Below are positions 20,622-32,196 of a stretch of 46,184 nucleotides of DNA, piece after piece (within the stretch, counting starts at the first letter, position 1; every line of letters starts with the position of its first letter). This stretch comes from Blepharisma japonicum (Eukaryota > Ciliophora > Heterotrichea > Heterotrichida > Blepharismidae): assembly GCA_949751835.1 (NCBI GenBank), contig CATKHK010000153.1:1-46184 (forward strand), in the 5' to 3' direction. Made by a program: the position numbers and the translations under genes. The notes beneath the pieces are model-generated. The model saw nothing but the letters and a program-made list of their open reading frames with translations, was not told the origin of the DNA and made no database searches.

Positions 20622-21524
20622 CTAATTTTTCAATATTTTAAAGAATTCCTCAAATGTGATAATATCTTCATTTTTTCCAAAAATATCTTGTTTTTTCTTA
20701 AACGTCCAATCTACAAATTTAGTAGTATCTTCGTGATTTTTCTTTTTACTTTTTAATGCCATATTCATGACTACTTTTAAATCATTTCTCCCCAAGCTAT
20801 TCCCATATCCGAATTCTACAACTCTGTAAAAAACTGTATATTTCTTACACAAAAGTTTCTGTAAATTAATCATTTTCTTTAATTCTTGGTCTGGAGGCTT
20901 ATAAAAGAATGAGGTTTTATCGAACACTGTATATTGGACTCTTTCCATAGCTTGCCCAAACGACTTTAAGTCCATTCACTGTATTTGCTTCTCAGGCATT
21001 ATTATTTGGTTTAAAAAAAAGCTTGTGGTAATGCAGCAATCCAAGAAAAATTGGATGATATTGGCTATATGTATGTAAAGCTCGTTTTTATGGACTCTAG
21101 CTCCACCTTTAGGCTTATGCTCGAAGAAAAGGACAATGAAATTGTGCCGAATTATTTCGAACTCTTCTACGGAATCTAGATGAAAATTACAAATTTTATT
21201 ATTGGAATATCACTTTTTGTTCTCTGGAAAAGCAATGCTTGCTGTGAGTGAAATCTCTGAAGATGCTGTAGAAAAAGTATGCCCAAGAGTAAAAGAGTCA
21301 AATTCTGAATTAAAATCAGTTGAGGTTGCGAAGTTTGGGTAGTGGAAAGAAAGGTTACTAGGATCTTGAAGCGGTTTAATACCAAAATGACTAGTTCTTC
21401 TTGATCGGTTAATGTATTTGTAGCAAGAATATCTATCAATTAAGGATCCAAGAATTGCAATTTTTAAGGTATCATCTCGCAGATCCTCACTAATCATATG
21501 TAGTCATTCACTTTTTTGATCCAT
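20622..21524 (-). CDS. Unknown protein with degenerate EF-hand-like C-terminus
   Basis: Exons 21191-21524 and 20622-21175 with a 15-nt intron (21176-21190, GTAATT...TCTAG); 295 residues; UGA=Trp at codon 7 and at two later sites. It starts MDQKSEWLHMISEDLRDD. The N-terminal 110 residues are hydrophilic; 112-185 is helical (SVEEFEIIRHNFIVLFFEH, HIANIIQFFLDCC). The end (DWTFKKKQDIFGKNEDIITF, then EEFFKIL) resembles the second half of an EF-hand but lacks the first acidic ligand. I do not recognise the family. It converges with the ankyrin gene (30 bp between stops). Confidence 0.75.
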
Positions 21525-21701
21525 ATTTCCTCAACTTTTATCATGATATACAGATTTTATTTCAATAATAAGTAAATTTATTTATAAGAAAATCAAGTAA
21601 AATCTATAAATTATGAAGAAATACCCCAATAAATCATCTCACGTCCTAGATTTTCCAAAAAACTCATCCCATTTATATCAATCATTAAACTATCTCCTAA
21701 A

Positions 21702-22139
21702 TTAAGCAACTTTTTTAGCTGAAGGCGCTTTAAGTTCCATTTCTGCTCTATCAGCCCCATACAGCTGTCTTGCAGCCCTCTGCATGATTGAGTCTTTTTC
21801 AGGATCATAAGGACAATCTTTACTTGGGATTTCCAAAATTGCAGGCAGCATATCGTCATGTGAGCTAATTAAGTGCTTTATTTCTCTGTCAGCGATTTTC
21901 TGGGTGACCAGGATAATTGCAATATCTTGCCTTGACAAAAACCTTTGAAAAGCTTCTTCAATTGCTGATTGTGGGGTTGCATCGTCTACTATAAAGAAAT
22001 TTGTCTCTCCCCTGTGGTTCCTTTCGCCAATTCCAGTCAATAAGAAGCCAGTTACAGTGTCTTCGTCGCCGATGACGGCAATTAGGTTCTTGTTTTCTGA
22101 CTGTTTAAGAATCTTAGCTCTTGTTGCCATTTTAGCCAA
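21702..22139 (-). CDS. V-type proton ATPase subunit F
   Basis: 145 residues, one exon. It is typical throughout: LIAVIGDEDTVTGFLLTGIG, then FFIVDD, IAIILVTQKIAD, LPAILEIPSKDCPYDPEKDS and RAARQLYG. Subunit F is part of the central rotor stalk of the V1 sector, which couples ATP hydrolysis to proton pumping into vacuoles and contractile-vacuole or secretory membranes. About 20 residues longer than usual, with short extensions at both ends. The 21525-21701 gap holds nothing visible. Confidence 0.96.
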   Translation of the reverse strand: MAKMATRAKILKQSENKNLIAVIGDEDTVTGFLLTGIGERNHRGETNFFIVDDATPQSAIEEAFQRFLSRQDIAIILVTQKIADREIKHLISSHDDMLPAILEIPSKDCPYDPEKDSIMQRAARQLYGADRAEMELKAPSAKKVA

Positions 22140-22238
22140 TGTTTTATAAGAGGTTTAGAGATAGGTGGAATACAGTCATTATAAAATTAATTAAAAGCCT
22201 AAGGCTTATAGAAATATTTTATTTATAAAAAGAGATTT

Positions 22239-23018
22239 ATGATAATAATGAAAAAAAGAGACACAAATAGATTAGGATCCGTCACAGCTCGTATGGCGAT
22301 TTTAGACTCAAAGCCTACAACTCCGCTAACAGCAAGAAACTTGCCACTTCAGATTGCGGATACTCCAAAACGTTTTAACTTGTATAAAAGCAATATTTTT
22401 ATACCTTTTGTCCATGAAAGAGGAAGCACTGGGAAACTGCTTTCAAGCCGATTTTTGGTGCCTGAAAATACCCCAAGAACCAATTTGGAGCCTGGCTCTC
22501 TTCCTAAAACTCCTAAAAAGGCTCCTTTTTTGTCCTCGTCTTTAAAAACACTCCCAAGAACCAAAGCAAAATGAAAAATCCCTGAAGTTGGGTATTATAA
22601 TCCTAAGCCTGCATATGAAATGGGCCATACAAAAAGTATGCAATTTCAGTCAACGCCAACTTATAGGACAAAGGTGTCAAAAAGAAATGTTTTATCTACT
22701 GATTTAATGGATATGGATGAAATACATCAGCGTTTCTTTAAACATATAAAAGCGCCTAGCCTTGATAAGCAACTATCTAGAGAAAGGCAAGAAGATAATA
22801 ATGAATTAGACGAGTTTTTGAAGTGGCCGCCTCTAGAACTGCCAGAGCATCTTAAAAGATTTAAAGGAATGTATCATCTAGGGGAATTTGCAAAAAATGA
22901 AATTTATGAGATGCCAAAAAATTTTATGGATGTTGCTAAAGAAATTAATGAAAATATTAATTTGCATATGAAAGAGCTAAAAGAAATCCAAAAACAAATG
23001 AAAAGAAAAGAATTGTAA
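22239..23018 (+). CDS. Unknown basic protein, possible axonemal PG-rich type
   Basis: 259 residues with UGA=Trp at 22572. The first 110 residues are Lys/Thr/Pro-rich with repeated TP and SRF/LVPE phrases. KIPEVGYYNPKPAYE (about 113-127) resembles the PGxGxYxP motif of SHIPPO/STPG axonemal proteins, but only one copy is seen. The C-terminal 60 residues are helical (INENINLHMKELKEIQKQMK). Function not assigned. The start could also be the second ATG three codons on. Confidence 0.6.
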
Positions 23019-23052
23019 TATATATAATTTTTTTTAAATTTTAAGAAATCTT

Positions 23053-24753
23053 TTAAACACTTGGAGTTCTTGACTCACATAGTTTATAATACTCAATAAT
23101 TCCTTCATATTTCTGAAGAATATTATTCATTTGCGAATATTGAGCTTCAAATTCTATTTCCTTTTTCTGCATCTCGTTTTGGAGACTTATAGCTTTTACT
23201 TTGAAATTCAAAGACTGCTGCATTAGATCATCAATTTTGACTAAAAGTGAGTCAAATAACAATGACGTACATTTAATCATAGTTTCTAGCGCACTAGCAT
23301 TTTGAGGAAAAGTTTTGGAAATTCCTTTGAGGATTGATTTCATACAGACTAAATAGTCAAGGTATCAGTTTTTATAATCTGAATTTTCAGATGGGTTGAG
23401 AATTTGTTTTAACAAATTCATAGATTTTGACTGCAAATGAGAGCAAGCTGACTTTAATTTTCCAATGATTTTTATTATATTAGATATTTCATTAGAAGAC
23501 TCATTTTGTATTTCTTTAGGCTCCTCATTGAGAACTTTATCAAGGGGTAGTCTAAAGCAAGGAGTAATAGGGTTTTTTACAGGAAATGGAGGAACATTCA
23601 GCTGAGTAAAAGTAGTCTGCATTAAATTTTCAGGGCCATTTGTAGATTTCTCATTATTAATTGAGTCTCTTGAGCTTGGATTAATATTTTGAGGAATAAT
23701 TATTCTTAAATACTGATTTTTCAACGACAAGTCAACTGAAAGTTTATTCCCACCTATCGAAAAATCGACAGAAAATGGACCATTGTCTTGCTGGGATTCT
23801 TTAGAAGAGCACCCAGACATAGAAGGTAGCCTTCTTTTAGGCGGAGTAATTGATTTTAGTTTTCCATCCCCAAATACATTGCTTGATAACGGTGGAGCTT
23901 CATGAATTCTTGACGATTTTTGGCTTCTGATCGGCGCTTCCAAATTTGATTTTATTTGCATTATTATCGATATTTGTTCATTCAGCATCGTCTCATTTAC
24001 AGGAGAAATCAAGCAATACTCACAATAAGAACTTGAATCCGACACATTTGTATAGCACAGACATTTTTTGCATTTTTTAAAATTCGAATTTTCAGATAAG
24101 TCAAAAGTAGATATGCTTTGTTGAGGAAAAGGGCTTGACCTATCTGTTCTTGGCTGAGAGTTTCTGGGAGGCAGAGATACAGGGCTGAGTGTGTTGGCCC
24201 TGCAATTACATCCACACAATATACATGAATTTCTTCCTAGTTTACGTAACTCTTTGATATCATCTGGGTTTAATTTCGAAATGCTTAGACCTAAGATTTT
24301 TTCAAGTAGTCCTAGTCTATTTGTATCAGTTATTTCGTAGATTTCGTTATGAATAATACGCCATTCTTCCTCTGATATTTTGTCGAGAAATTGCTCATGT
24401 AGTTTATTTTCAATTGAAGATCTTAATTTGGATTTAGAATTTATATCAATTGTAGCTGAGCTTGGTTCATCAATCAATATTTGCCTTTCTGTAAAAGATC
24501 TAAACAAATCTGATGCAGAAGACTGTCTCTGATGCCTCAATTCTTGCATTTGGGGTGTTGGAGGAATTAGTGTAGCTACTTCATCTGTCGAAGATATCGG
24601 CAAATTAACGTGACATTGTGCCTTAATAATGTCAGCAAAGTCGCTAATCTCGATTGATTGGCATTTTTCTTTTATTCCTACAGCTGTTTTTCTGCGTATC
24701 GAGAACTCAGGGATATTCCTCTGGAACTTGGAAGCTGAGATGGACGCTTGCAT
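23053..24753 (-). CDS. Unknown protein with two Cys clusters and a C-terminal coiled coil
   Basis: 566 residues in one exon; a UGA=Trp near 23360 joins what would otherwise look like two genes. A Cys cluster CILCGCNC lies near residue 180 and a second, CKKCLCY...YCEYC, near 235-255; the spacing suggests zinc binding. About 480-560 is a coiled coil (NFKVKAISLQNEMQKKEIEF). The rest is Ser/Pro-rich. There is no family I recognise. It could be a cytoskeletal or signalling scaffold, but this is a guess from composition. Tail-to-tail with the gene at 22239-23018 (34 bp). Confidence 0.7.
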
Positions 24754-24873
24754 ATTTATGAATTAAATAATAATATCATGCATTATGATAGCGAAAATAA
24801 TGAAAAATAATTGAAAAATACTGGAATAGAGAAAATTCAACTTTTAACATGAGATAATAATTTTCACAATAAA

Positions 24874-26085
24874 ATGGCAGGTATGATTAAGAAAATACAA
24901 AAACTCAAAGAAAGCCAAGACCCATCTGCCTTTGAAGATATTGAAAAAGATTCAAGTCTGCTGTCTGAAATTGAAGATGAAAAACTTAATAGTGAAGAAG
25001 AAAGCGAAGAAGAAGAGTTAGTCGGAGACATGAACCAATTTACACTAAATTCATTTCAAAACCAATTAATTGAGCTGTCTAAATCCAATAAAAACCCTTT
25101 AGAGTCTGGAGAAATTCCTGACTATATTGCAGCGAATGTTGAAATTCGTCCATCTATTGACCATCTACAATTTAAGCTTGATCCTCTCCGAGCAAAAGAT
25201 GACTCAATCCATAAGACAAATTACAATGAATTAGGCTTTGAAAAGGAATTTGATTATTGGAAAGAAACGTTATTGCAAGGGTTTAATTTACTTTTATATG
25301 GCCCTGGATCAAAACTTGACGTATTAGAAAGATTTTATGAGTATTTAGAAAATGATGACCCTCCAAGGATGATTGTAAAAGCTTACCACCCATTAATGAC
25401 GATTAGAAAAGTTTTAGAAGGTATTTGGGAGAATTTTGGAAAAGACCCGCCTATTAGTGTAAAACCAGAAACTCTTGTAACAAAAACTTTGAATTTATTG
25501 AGCGAAATTTCTAAAACCAGCCCATTTCATTTTTTTATAATAATAAACAATATTGAAGGGCAAAATTTTACTTTAACAGAAACACAAGATATTTTAAGCA
25601 GAATTGCTAACCATCCTAATGTTCATTTAGTAGCGTCACTCGACAATCCATATTTGTTATTCAGATGATCAATTGATGCAAATATTCGATACAATTTTAT
25701 TTATATCCCAGTTGCTACATTTTATCCTTATACAGAAGAGCTTGCAGTTGTAGAGAACTTGCCAATTTTTCACAAATCAACTACTTTTGCTCAAATTAGA
25801 GGTACAAAATATGTTCTTCAAAGTATGACACAAATCCAAAAGGATATTTTGCTGCAGCTGGCTAATCTTCATACTAGGCAGCCTAAAGGGATACTTTTTA
25901 GTGAATTTTATAGGATCTGTGAAGACGAAACATTAGTAACTAATCAAAAGCAGCTGAAGGATTTCTTAGTTGAAGCAAGAGACCATCAAATGATTGTTTA
26001 TAAAAACAGTCAGAACGGAGAAAATATGATAGTTATGAAGACTGATCCAAATATTTTAATTGAGTTAATTAATGAAGATAGATAA
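24874..26085 (+). CDS. ORC2: Origin recognition complex subunit 2
   Basis: 403 residues; UGA=Trp at 25666-25668. An acidic N-terminus (about 30-55) is followed by the ORC2 core: FDYWKETLLQGFNLLLYGPG, with a P-loop-like GPGSK; VKAYHPLMTIRKVLEGIW; FFIIINNIEG; HLVASLDNPYLLF; FIYIPVATFYPYTEE. A C-terminal winged-helix domain is about 305-400. ORC2 is part of the complex that marks replication origins and loads MCM. It lacks true Walker activity in all eukaryotes, as here. Somewhat shorter than animal ORC2 (about 577) because of a short N-terminal tail. Confidence 0.95.
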
Positions 26086-26434
26086 AAAAAAGTCTTATGG
26101 TATTTTGCATGGAATTTTTATTTTCTTATTCTCTTAAATTCTAGCTCATTATGTTATAGCCTATTTAAAAGGTATTTTTTCTAATATATTAAAAGATATA
26201 GATGCTTCCACTGATTTTACCAAAGCAACTCCTTAACGAGATACTAAAGAAACGCAAATGATAGAGTAAAAAATAGCTATTAGGGTGTTATATTGATAAT
26301 AGGAATTCTAAGTTAGTCTTTATATCAAAAATAATTTAATATAAAAACAAAGCTATTTTTTGGCCAACTTCTTTGAGTATAAGTATTGAAAACTTGCAGC
26401 ATAATTTTCTATTATAAGTGAAATTTTCATATAA
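26086..26434. other. AT-rich spacer between ORC2 and OST3/6
   Basis: No frame, repeat or RNA gene recognised. It must hold the ORC2 3' end and the promoter of the OST3/6 gene. Confidence 0.4.
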
Positions 26435-27487
26435 ATGGCAAAGAGCCTCTTAGCCTTGATTTTTCTCTTAGCTTTTGCTTATTCTATTGATTCAGCTGGT
26501 AAAGCAAAGCTTGAAAAGCTTCGTGCCTTATCTTCAGCATCCCAAGGCATGATTCGTTTAAATACAACTGGCTATTACCATTATATAGTAGACTCTCCAC
26601 GTCCTTATATCGTAGTAGTCTACTTCACAGCTGATGTCACCAAATTCAAGTGCTTACAATGCGAACAAATTCATGGGCTTCTCGACCAAGTCATTTATTC
26701 TTACAAAACAGCTGGAGCTGAATACACCTCCGATGATCCTACTCAATTGCCTGTATTTTTCGCTGAAATTGAATATTTATCAGAAACCCAAGAAATTTTC
26801 CAAAAACACGAATTTATGTCAGCCCCAAACCTCTTCGTCAGCAAGCCAAAAAATATTTTCAACAATGGCAAAACTTTCACGGTAAAGCGAGAAGACATGT
26901 GGGAATTTAATATGGGAAGTGACGCCCATGCTTACAAATTATTAGAATTTATTAACAACAGATCAGGAAGAAATGTCCAAATGCAGACCCCAGTGCTGCA
27001 GTCTTTGATGATGTTTATTTATATGGTCGCTATATTTTTGTTTATTGCTACATTGGTCTATAAGCTAAAAGATTTGTTATTAGTACCTTATATGTGGCTT
27101 TTCGGCAGCATTTTGGTGTATTTTGTGTGCATTTCAGGGGTTGTGTATGATATTATTCATGGAGTACCAATGGTAGGGCAAGGCCAAAAAGGTGTGCCAG
27201 AGCTTATTCATACTGGACAGAGGAGCCAATATGGGGCTGAAGGGTTTTTAATGGGATTTTTAATTACGCTAGGAGGCCTAGGAGTTGTGGCGCTTGGAGC
27301 TTTAAGTAAGCTGCCACCTTACAGAATTAGACTGTTTGGGTTTGCAATTTTGTTGGCTGTTATATATTCTGGCTATACAATAGTCTCAGTTTACAGAATT
27401 AAAGCTAGATGGTATGGGCCAGGATTTTATCCACCAGATTATTATACAAGAGGACCACTAATGAGAGATCAAGGGTACAGCTTTTAG
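26435..27487 (+). CDS. Oligosaccharyltransferase subunit OST3/OST6 (TUSC3/MAGT1 family)
   Basis: 350 residues, no UGA or intron. A signal peptide (MAKSLLALIFLLAFAYSIDS) is followed by a thioredoxin-like lumenal domain with C73-LQ-C76 (KCLQCEQIH), then SAPNLFVSKP, and four membrane segments from about residue 185 (LMMFIYMVAIFLFIATLVYK onward). The length and layout match OST3/OST6. In the ER it forms mixed disulfides with nascent chains to help N-glycosylation by the STT3 complex; the CxxC needed for this is present. High confidence. Confidence 0.93.
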   Translation: MAKSLLALIFLLAFAYSIDSAGKAKLEKLRALSSASQGMIRLNTTGYYHYIVDSPRPYIVVVYFTADVTKFKCLQCEQIHGLLDQVIYSYKTAGAEYTSDDPTQLPVFFAEIEYLSETQEIFQKHEFMSAPNLFVSKPKNIFNNGKTFTVKREDMWEFNMGSDAHAYKLLEFINNRSGRNVQMQTPVLQSLMMFIYMVAIFLFIATLVYKLKDLLLVPYMWLFGSILVYFVCISGVVYDIIHGVPMVGQGQKGVPELIHTGQRSQYGAEGFLMGFLITLGGLGVVALGALSKLPPYRIRLFGFAILLAVIYSGYTIVSVYRIKARWYGPGFYPPDYYTRGPLMRDQGYSF

Positions 27488-27517
27488 TTAATCTAATCTC
27501 ATCAAATAAAATAAACA

Positions 27518-28291
27518 TTAATTATAGTGTGTGTCGATGAAAATTGAAGCTGCTGAAGGGTTGAGGTTAAACGTCCACAACTTGTCTTCTTTATGATAAT
27601 CTGGACTTGGAGGGCTTATTTTAGCTGGAGATGGTAAATCTGAGAGTTTATTTTTGAAAATGAGTTTTTGTTTCTGTATGTACTTAGTAAATTCTATAAA
27701 TAATTCATCATCTTTGTTTGATGGTCTTCTCTTTTGTAGCAGAGGTGTCTCAAGCTTCTGTTTTTTAGGACTTTTAAAGCTGCGAACCATTTGGACCTCT
27801 TCGAAATCAGAGCTTTTATTTTTTCTCTTCATATGGTAGCTTGTTTTTACTCTTTCATAAGGAATTTTATTCTTTGTGTCATATAATGATATTTTTTGGA
27901 AATTATTGCAATATTTATATCGAGTTTTTTCCTTTTTTCGTGGACTTTCGATAAACTCTTTAACAATATCACATCTAGGGAGTTTCAATGTTGCCTGATT
28001 ATCATTGTTTTTCGTCGTTTCTTTCAAGTCAGTTTCTCAGCTAGGACACGGGATCTTCAATAAATGCGAAATTTTAGGTTTTTTATAAAATTTAGTCGCG
28101 TCATAAGGAGACTTTACTCGATCTTTCGATTTTGTGTGGAGATGTTTAGATTTCCCAGAAATTATAGCTGTTTCCATCATTTTAGCTTGGATTTTCTCTT
28201 TACTCGTAGCTATAAAGGTCAAATTTGTGTTAAAATTATCTTCAAATTGGTCATTTGCGTGAAGATTCTCACTAGAAGTATATGTATTCAT
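27518..28291 (-). CDS. Unknown Lys-rich protein
   Basis: 257 residues, with UGA=Trp near 28030 joining the two halves. Strongly basic and hydrophilic, with many KK and SP motifs (SPRKKEKTRYKYC, SFKSPKKQKLE, PSPAKISPPSPDY). No signal peptide, membrane segment or domain recognised. Composition fits a disordered nuclear or cytoskeleton-associated protein. Convergent with the OST3/6 gene (30 bp between stops). Confidence 0.6.
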
Positions 28292-28360
28292 ATTTAATAA
28301 TGGCTATTAAAGAAAATATAATTTTCTTATAAAATATTCATTTAAATCATTGAATTAATT

Positions 28361-29341
28361 TTATTCCTTTACCCTAGGTTGATAAAAAAGTAAATTTTTC
28401 AGCAGCATATTAATCAACCCTTGTCCTTGTTGTGAGCCTATCTTAGCTGCATCTTGTGCAATCTTCGAAAGCTGGTTTTTCTCTCCGCCATGCATTGACC
28501 ATGTTCCTCTTCCCCCTCTGCCTTGTCTTTCAAACCTTTCTAATTTTTCTGATAAATCCGCAATAGCTGAATTAGCGTAATCTTTATTTTTAAGCAATGT
28601 AGACGAGCTTAAGGTCTGTGTCCAGTATTTATTCCATAAAAGATCCAAAATATTCGTATCCATTGATGACTTAAAAATTGTATGCTCCAAGGTATAGTAA
28701 TGCTTATAATGGACACCAAAATCTTCTATTTTATTGAGCGGAATATGCTGATATTCGGATTCTTCAGCTTCAGGAGGGTGATAATTGTCAGGAAAAGTCC
28801 TAAAACAGCCAATTTCGACCTTTCCAGAAGAAATCGTTCTGATTGGGTCTATTACAATAGCAAGATAAGGATCTTCAGCTTGCTGGTGGAGTTTTTGGGT
28901 ATTTACGTCAATTCCTGATAGCCAGCAGCCGTAGCCTGGATGGCTATGATACCAGCCACAGGTGCCTTCAGTTTTGCCAACACTTTCTCCCATAGTAACG
29001 TGATTAACCATATATTCATTAGCACTTGCTCCTGCATTTACTCTAGTTTCGGTTCCTTCGACTGGTAGCCCAAATGCGTCTAATACAATGAATTCTCTGC
29101 CTATGACTTTGCCTTGCATTAAGCCCATGACCTCGATATTCCCTCCTGAGACTGCATGCATGACCATCTTGATTAGGGCTACAGCAGAAATACGGACTTT
29201 TGTGAAATAGTGCTCGTCAGAAGTCCAAGGGTGCTGGTCAAGTAAGCGATCGTTGGCGTCTTCATCGAAGTGATAGACGTTGATTTCTTCAGCTGAAAGC
29301 ATAACTGAGTTCCAAATCTTATTGCTTGTTGAGCTATCCAT
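28361..29341 (-). CDS. CSN5: COP9 signalosome subunit 5 (deneddylase)
   Basis: 326 residues, one exon. The MPN+/JAMM metalloprotease is complete: E70 ([12 protein letters not shown]), H132 and H134, and D145 within [15 protein letters not shown], with the same spacing as human CSN5. The segment [20 protein letters not shown] is also CSN5-specific (the Ins-1 region) and separates it from RPN11. It removes NEDD8 from cullins as part of the COP9 signalosome. The N-terminus TSNKIWNSV aligns with the family start, supporting the ATG at 29341, which lies only 3 bp after the PEX11 stop codon. Confidence 0.97.
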   Translation of the reverse strand: MDSSTSNKIWNSVMLSAEEINVYHFDEDANDRLLDQHPWTSDEHYFTKVRISAVALIKMVMHAVSGGNIEVMGLMQGKVIGREFIVLDAFGLPVEGTETRVNAGASANEYMVNHVTMGESVGKTEGTCGWYHSHPGYGCWLSGIDVNTQKLHQQAEDPYLAIVIDPIRTISSGKVEIGCFRTFPDNYHPPEAEESEYQHIPLNKIEDFGVHYKHYYTLEHTIFKSSMDTNILDLLWNKYWTQTLSSSTLLKNKDYANSAIADLSEKLERFERQGRGGRGTWSMHGGEKNQLSKIAQDAAKIGSQQGQGLINMLLKNLLFYQPRVKE

Positions 29342-29344
29342 TTA

Positions 29345-30253
29345 TTAAGAAATTATATTAAGCTTTTTATCTTTGCTTTCTGGAGTTTGTTTGGCTTCAA
29401 TTCTAACTACAGGCTCAGCAATCAAAATATTGAATATTGATAAAGAGTTCGAAAGAACCCCACAAATTGATACGAAAATATGGCTCATCCCTTTCGTCCA
29501 TGGGAAATTTAGAGCTTTTGCAAGCATAAGGAATCTTAATATTGTAACAATAATATCGATTTTTTTAAATCTCAGTTCACGTCTGCAATCTATTAAATTT
29601 TCTACTAATTTTTGGTATTTTTCATCTTTCTCATGAATAACTTTTGTTGAATTTTCTTGAAGTATGTCTGTCGCTGTCTTGACGTGTTTATTGGTCCTTA
29701 TTGCTGTAATAAAATCAATCGTAAATTGTAGTATACATCTTGCTATACAAGAAATGTCTTTAGTGTCTTTTCATCTAATATTGGCAGTAGATATAAATTT
29801 GCTTATAATTCCAATATCGGCGAGCCAAACTAAATTGTCTAGAATATAATAAACAGTGCTAGCAAAATGTGCAAGAATTCTCAAAATTTTAACAAAATCA
29901 AGTGTCCTATTTGTAGTCCAGATTTTTTCAATGACGTTGAGCTCGTCAAAAAACATAAGGACTCTCATCAATTTTCGCCCATTTTTCATAGATTTTTCGA
30001 TTTCGTGAAAATTTTTGACTTTTATGGGCCATTCTTGGAGGTTGTTTGCCTTTAAATAGTCAAACATAGTCAGCTTATAAAGCTCAGAGGAATATTGGGC
30101 TAGGGCTAAAAGCTTTTCTTTCCCTTTTGTGGTTCTCATTACATGGCTTATTGAATTAGAAGTGATAGATACAAAAAGGCCAGCAGGAGAAACTGCTGTA
30201 TTAATAAACTTAGGGATATCTTGTAAGGTGCTGCTTCTTTTCATATCGATCAA
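29345..30253 (-). CDS. PEX11: Peroxisomal membrane protein PEX11
   Basis: 302 residues; UGA=Trp at 29768-29770 joins both halves. Family features: KGKEKLLALAQYSSELYKL near the N-terminus, KNGRKLMRVLMFFDELNVIE, ILAHFASTVYYILDNLVWLA (the conserved amphipathic/hydrophobic core) and a C-terminal membrane segment around HIFVSICGVLSNSLSIFNIL. PEX11 elongates peroxisome membranes before fission. It is followed without spacer by CSN5 on the same strand, so its 3' UTR must lie inside the CSN5 coding region unless the message is shared. Confidence 0.88.
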
Positions 30254-30493
30254 CGGTAATTAATTATTCCAATGATAAGTTTATTGATTCATAAATATGT
30301 CTTTTCTTATTTCATTTCTTATAAATCACCATGAATGATTGTCCAGAATGTGTAATATGGAACATTTTTAAGTAATAACGGATAAAAATTATTATGAGAT
30401 TTTGTGAGTAGCAATTAATTTTAATAGAGAGCTTATAGTGAAAATAATAATATTTTAAATTATGGAGTTAATTATCTTAGATACAATTTATGG

Positions 30494-31258
30494 CTAATCT
30501 AAACTTCTGAGGTAGTGGGTTTGCAGAGTTTTTGCTTTGAAGAAAGTCTTATTTGGATTAAATTTGGAAATGCAAGGCAAATCAGCTGATGGATACATAT
30601 TTGGCTGTGCATTTAGGCTTTCTCCCAAGAGACTATGGTTTCTTCTGTAATCTTTTATATTTTTCGCAATTTGTTTTCATTTTTCTTGCTTTATTTTCTT
30701 TTTCTCTGCTAAAGATAGATCAAAGCTGTTTCGTTTGGAAGACTCATATAATTTTATTTTGATTTTTTTAAAATCAATATGATTTTGAGGCCTATCTATT
30801 TTTATGTTTCCACAATGCTCTTCCATATCAAAATCATCTAAATTTTCCCAAATAACAGTACTGAAATTTGTCCTTTTTTTAAGAATTTGAGGAATTTGGC
30901 TATTTATAAGATCTATATCTAGAGTTGTGCCATTTGAAAAATATCTATTATGGCTGCCTTTAAAGTAAGATTTTATATATTTCGAGCAATCCCCTGACTT
31001 AAGTTTTGTTAAAGAATCAAAATTTTTTGGGAATTTAGGTTTTCAATGGATTTTTATGGATGATTTTTTTTTGAGGAATGTTTCATTCCTTAAAATATGC
31101 CCTAATAACTTTAAGTCCCTTAAAGGGTGCATATTATTTGAAATTTGTGCGGTTTCCAGCATCTGCAAATGCCTTCTATTATTTATTTTTGTATTCTCAC
31201 TTTCAAAATTCCTTTTTTCCTCATCTTCCCACTGCTTAAAAACGGGATTTTCTGACAT
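30494..31258 (-). CDS. Unknown Lys-rich protein
   Basis: 254 residues reading UGA as Trp at 31043 and near 30680. I chose the ATG at 31256-31258 (MSENPVFKQWEDEEKRNFES) because the earlier in-frame ATG at 31330 would overlap the upstream gene, whose stop is at 31290. Basic and helical in part (SLAEKKKIKQEKWKQIAKNI), with NNRRHLQMLETAQISNN near residues 26-42. Similar small proteins are common in ciliates and often ciliary, but no family is assigned. Confidence 0.6.
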
Positions 31259-31289
31259 AAATTTTTTCCTTAAATTAATCTTTATTAAC

Positions 31290-32196
31290 TTAATTATTTT
31301 GCTGGGCGTCTTTCTCATCATGACTTTCAATAGTCAGTCTTAAAGCTGCAGTAGATGGTCTATTCAATGGTGCTCTTGGTGTAAACAGAACTTTAGAAGA
31401 AGCAGTGTTTTCGGTCTTATAAAGCCCAGAGCCAGTTGTATGTTTTCCATAAAATCTATTCTTTTGCAGCTTGTGGGCGTTTTTCTGCTCAGCTTTTAGA
31501 TTTTGGTACCTCTTTAATAAACTTTCCATTTCAGCTGCACGCAATTTTTTAAGCTCATCAAAGCCTTTGCCAGCTTTTAATTTAAATGCCTCTATTTCAT
31601 GTTCGTGCCTTTTAGTAAGAGTTGATAAGGCTAATGAAATTTGGGTGTCTCTGTCCTTTCCCCAATCTTTTTTTTCGTTTTCTTCAAGGTCAATCATTTG
31701 TTGTTGGATAGCGTGGGCTTCGACATATTCTTTGTTTCTTACAAGAGTATCTTGGATTCTTTTAAGATTTAAATATTCTGAAGAGTGTTTGGGAATTATT
31801 GGAATTGAATCTTCAAGGCTTTTCTTATTAGTTTCGAATTCATTTTCTTGTTTCACCTTCATCTGCTGCTCCATTTCTTTGCAGTTTTCTTTATAAGTAT
31901 TCATACGGTTATCCCAATCATCATTGAATGCTTTGAATTCTTCTTCAAAAGTGGTTTCTAAATCACTAGCTTCTTTAGCTTGCCTTTCTGATAACTCGTC
32001 TTCACGCCTCTGCTTTTGTTCAGCTTTAAGTTGGAGGATCCTTTGATGGACTTTTTCAGCTTCAAGAAACTCTCCTGATTTCTCATAAGTGCTTCTTTGA
32101 GCTTCTAATTGTTTTCTATATAAATTTTTACATTATTTCATCAGTTTCGTCGGAAGATCCTAATCCAAGTGGTGGGACTAAGCTATCGCTCTCCAT
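31290..32196 (-). CDS. Long coiled-coil protein
   Basis: Exons 32132-32196 and 31290-32115 with a 16-nt intron (32116-32131, GTAAAA...TATAG); 296 residues. After 21 residues (MESDSLVPPLGLGSSDETDE) the protein is nearly all helical with heptads to about residue 245. Two similar internal phrases (YEKSGEFLEAEKVHQRILQL and RNKEYVEAHAIQQQMIDLEE) suggest an internal duplication of a helical unit. The tail is basic, with LFTPRAPLNRPSTAALRLTI. Probably cytoskeletal; no closer family. It is 31 bp upstream of the next gene on the same strand. Confidence 0.75.

Noticed and set aside
21176-21439. Leu-rich minus-strand frame overlapping the EF-hand-like gene
   Set aside because: It is a shadow frame of exon 1 (21191-21524) of the gene in the other minus-strand frame, which splices cleanly.
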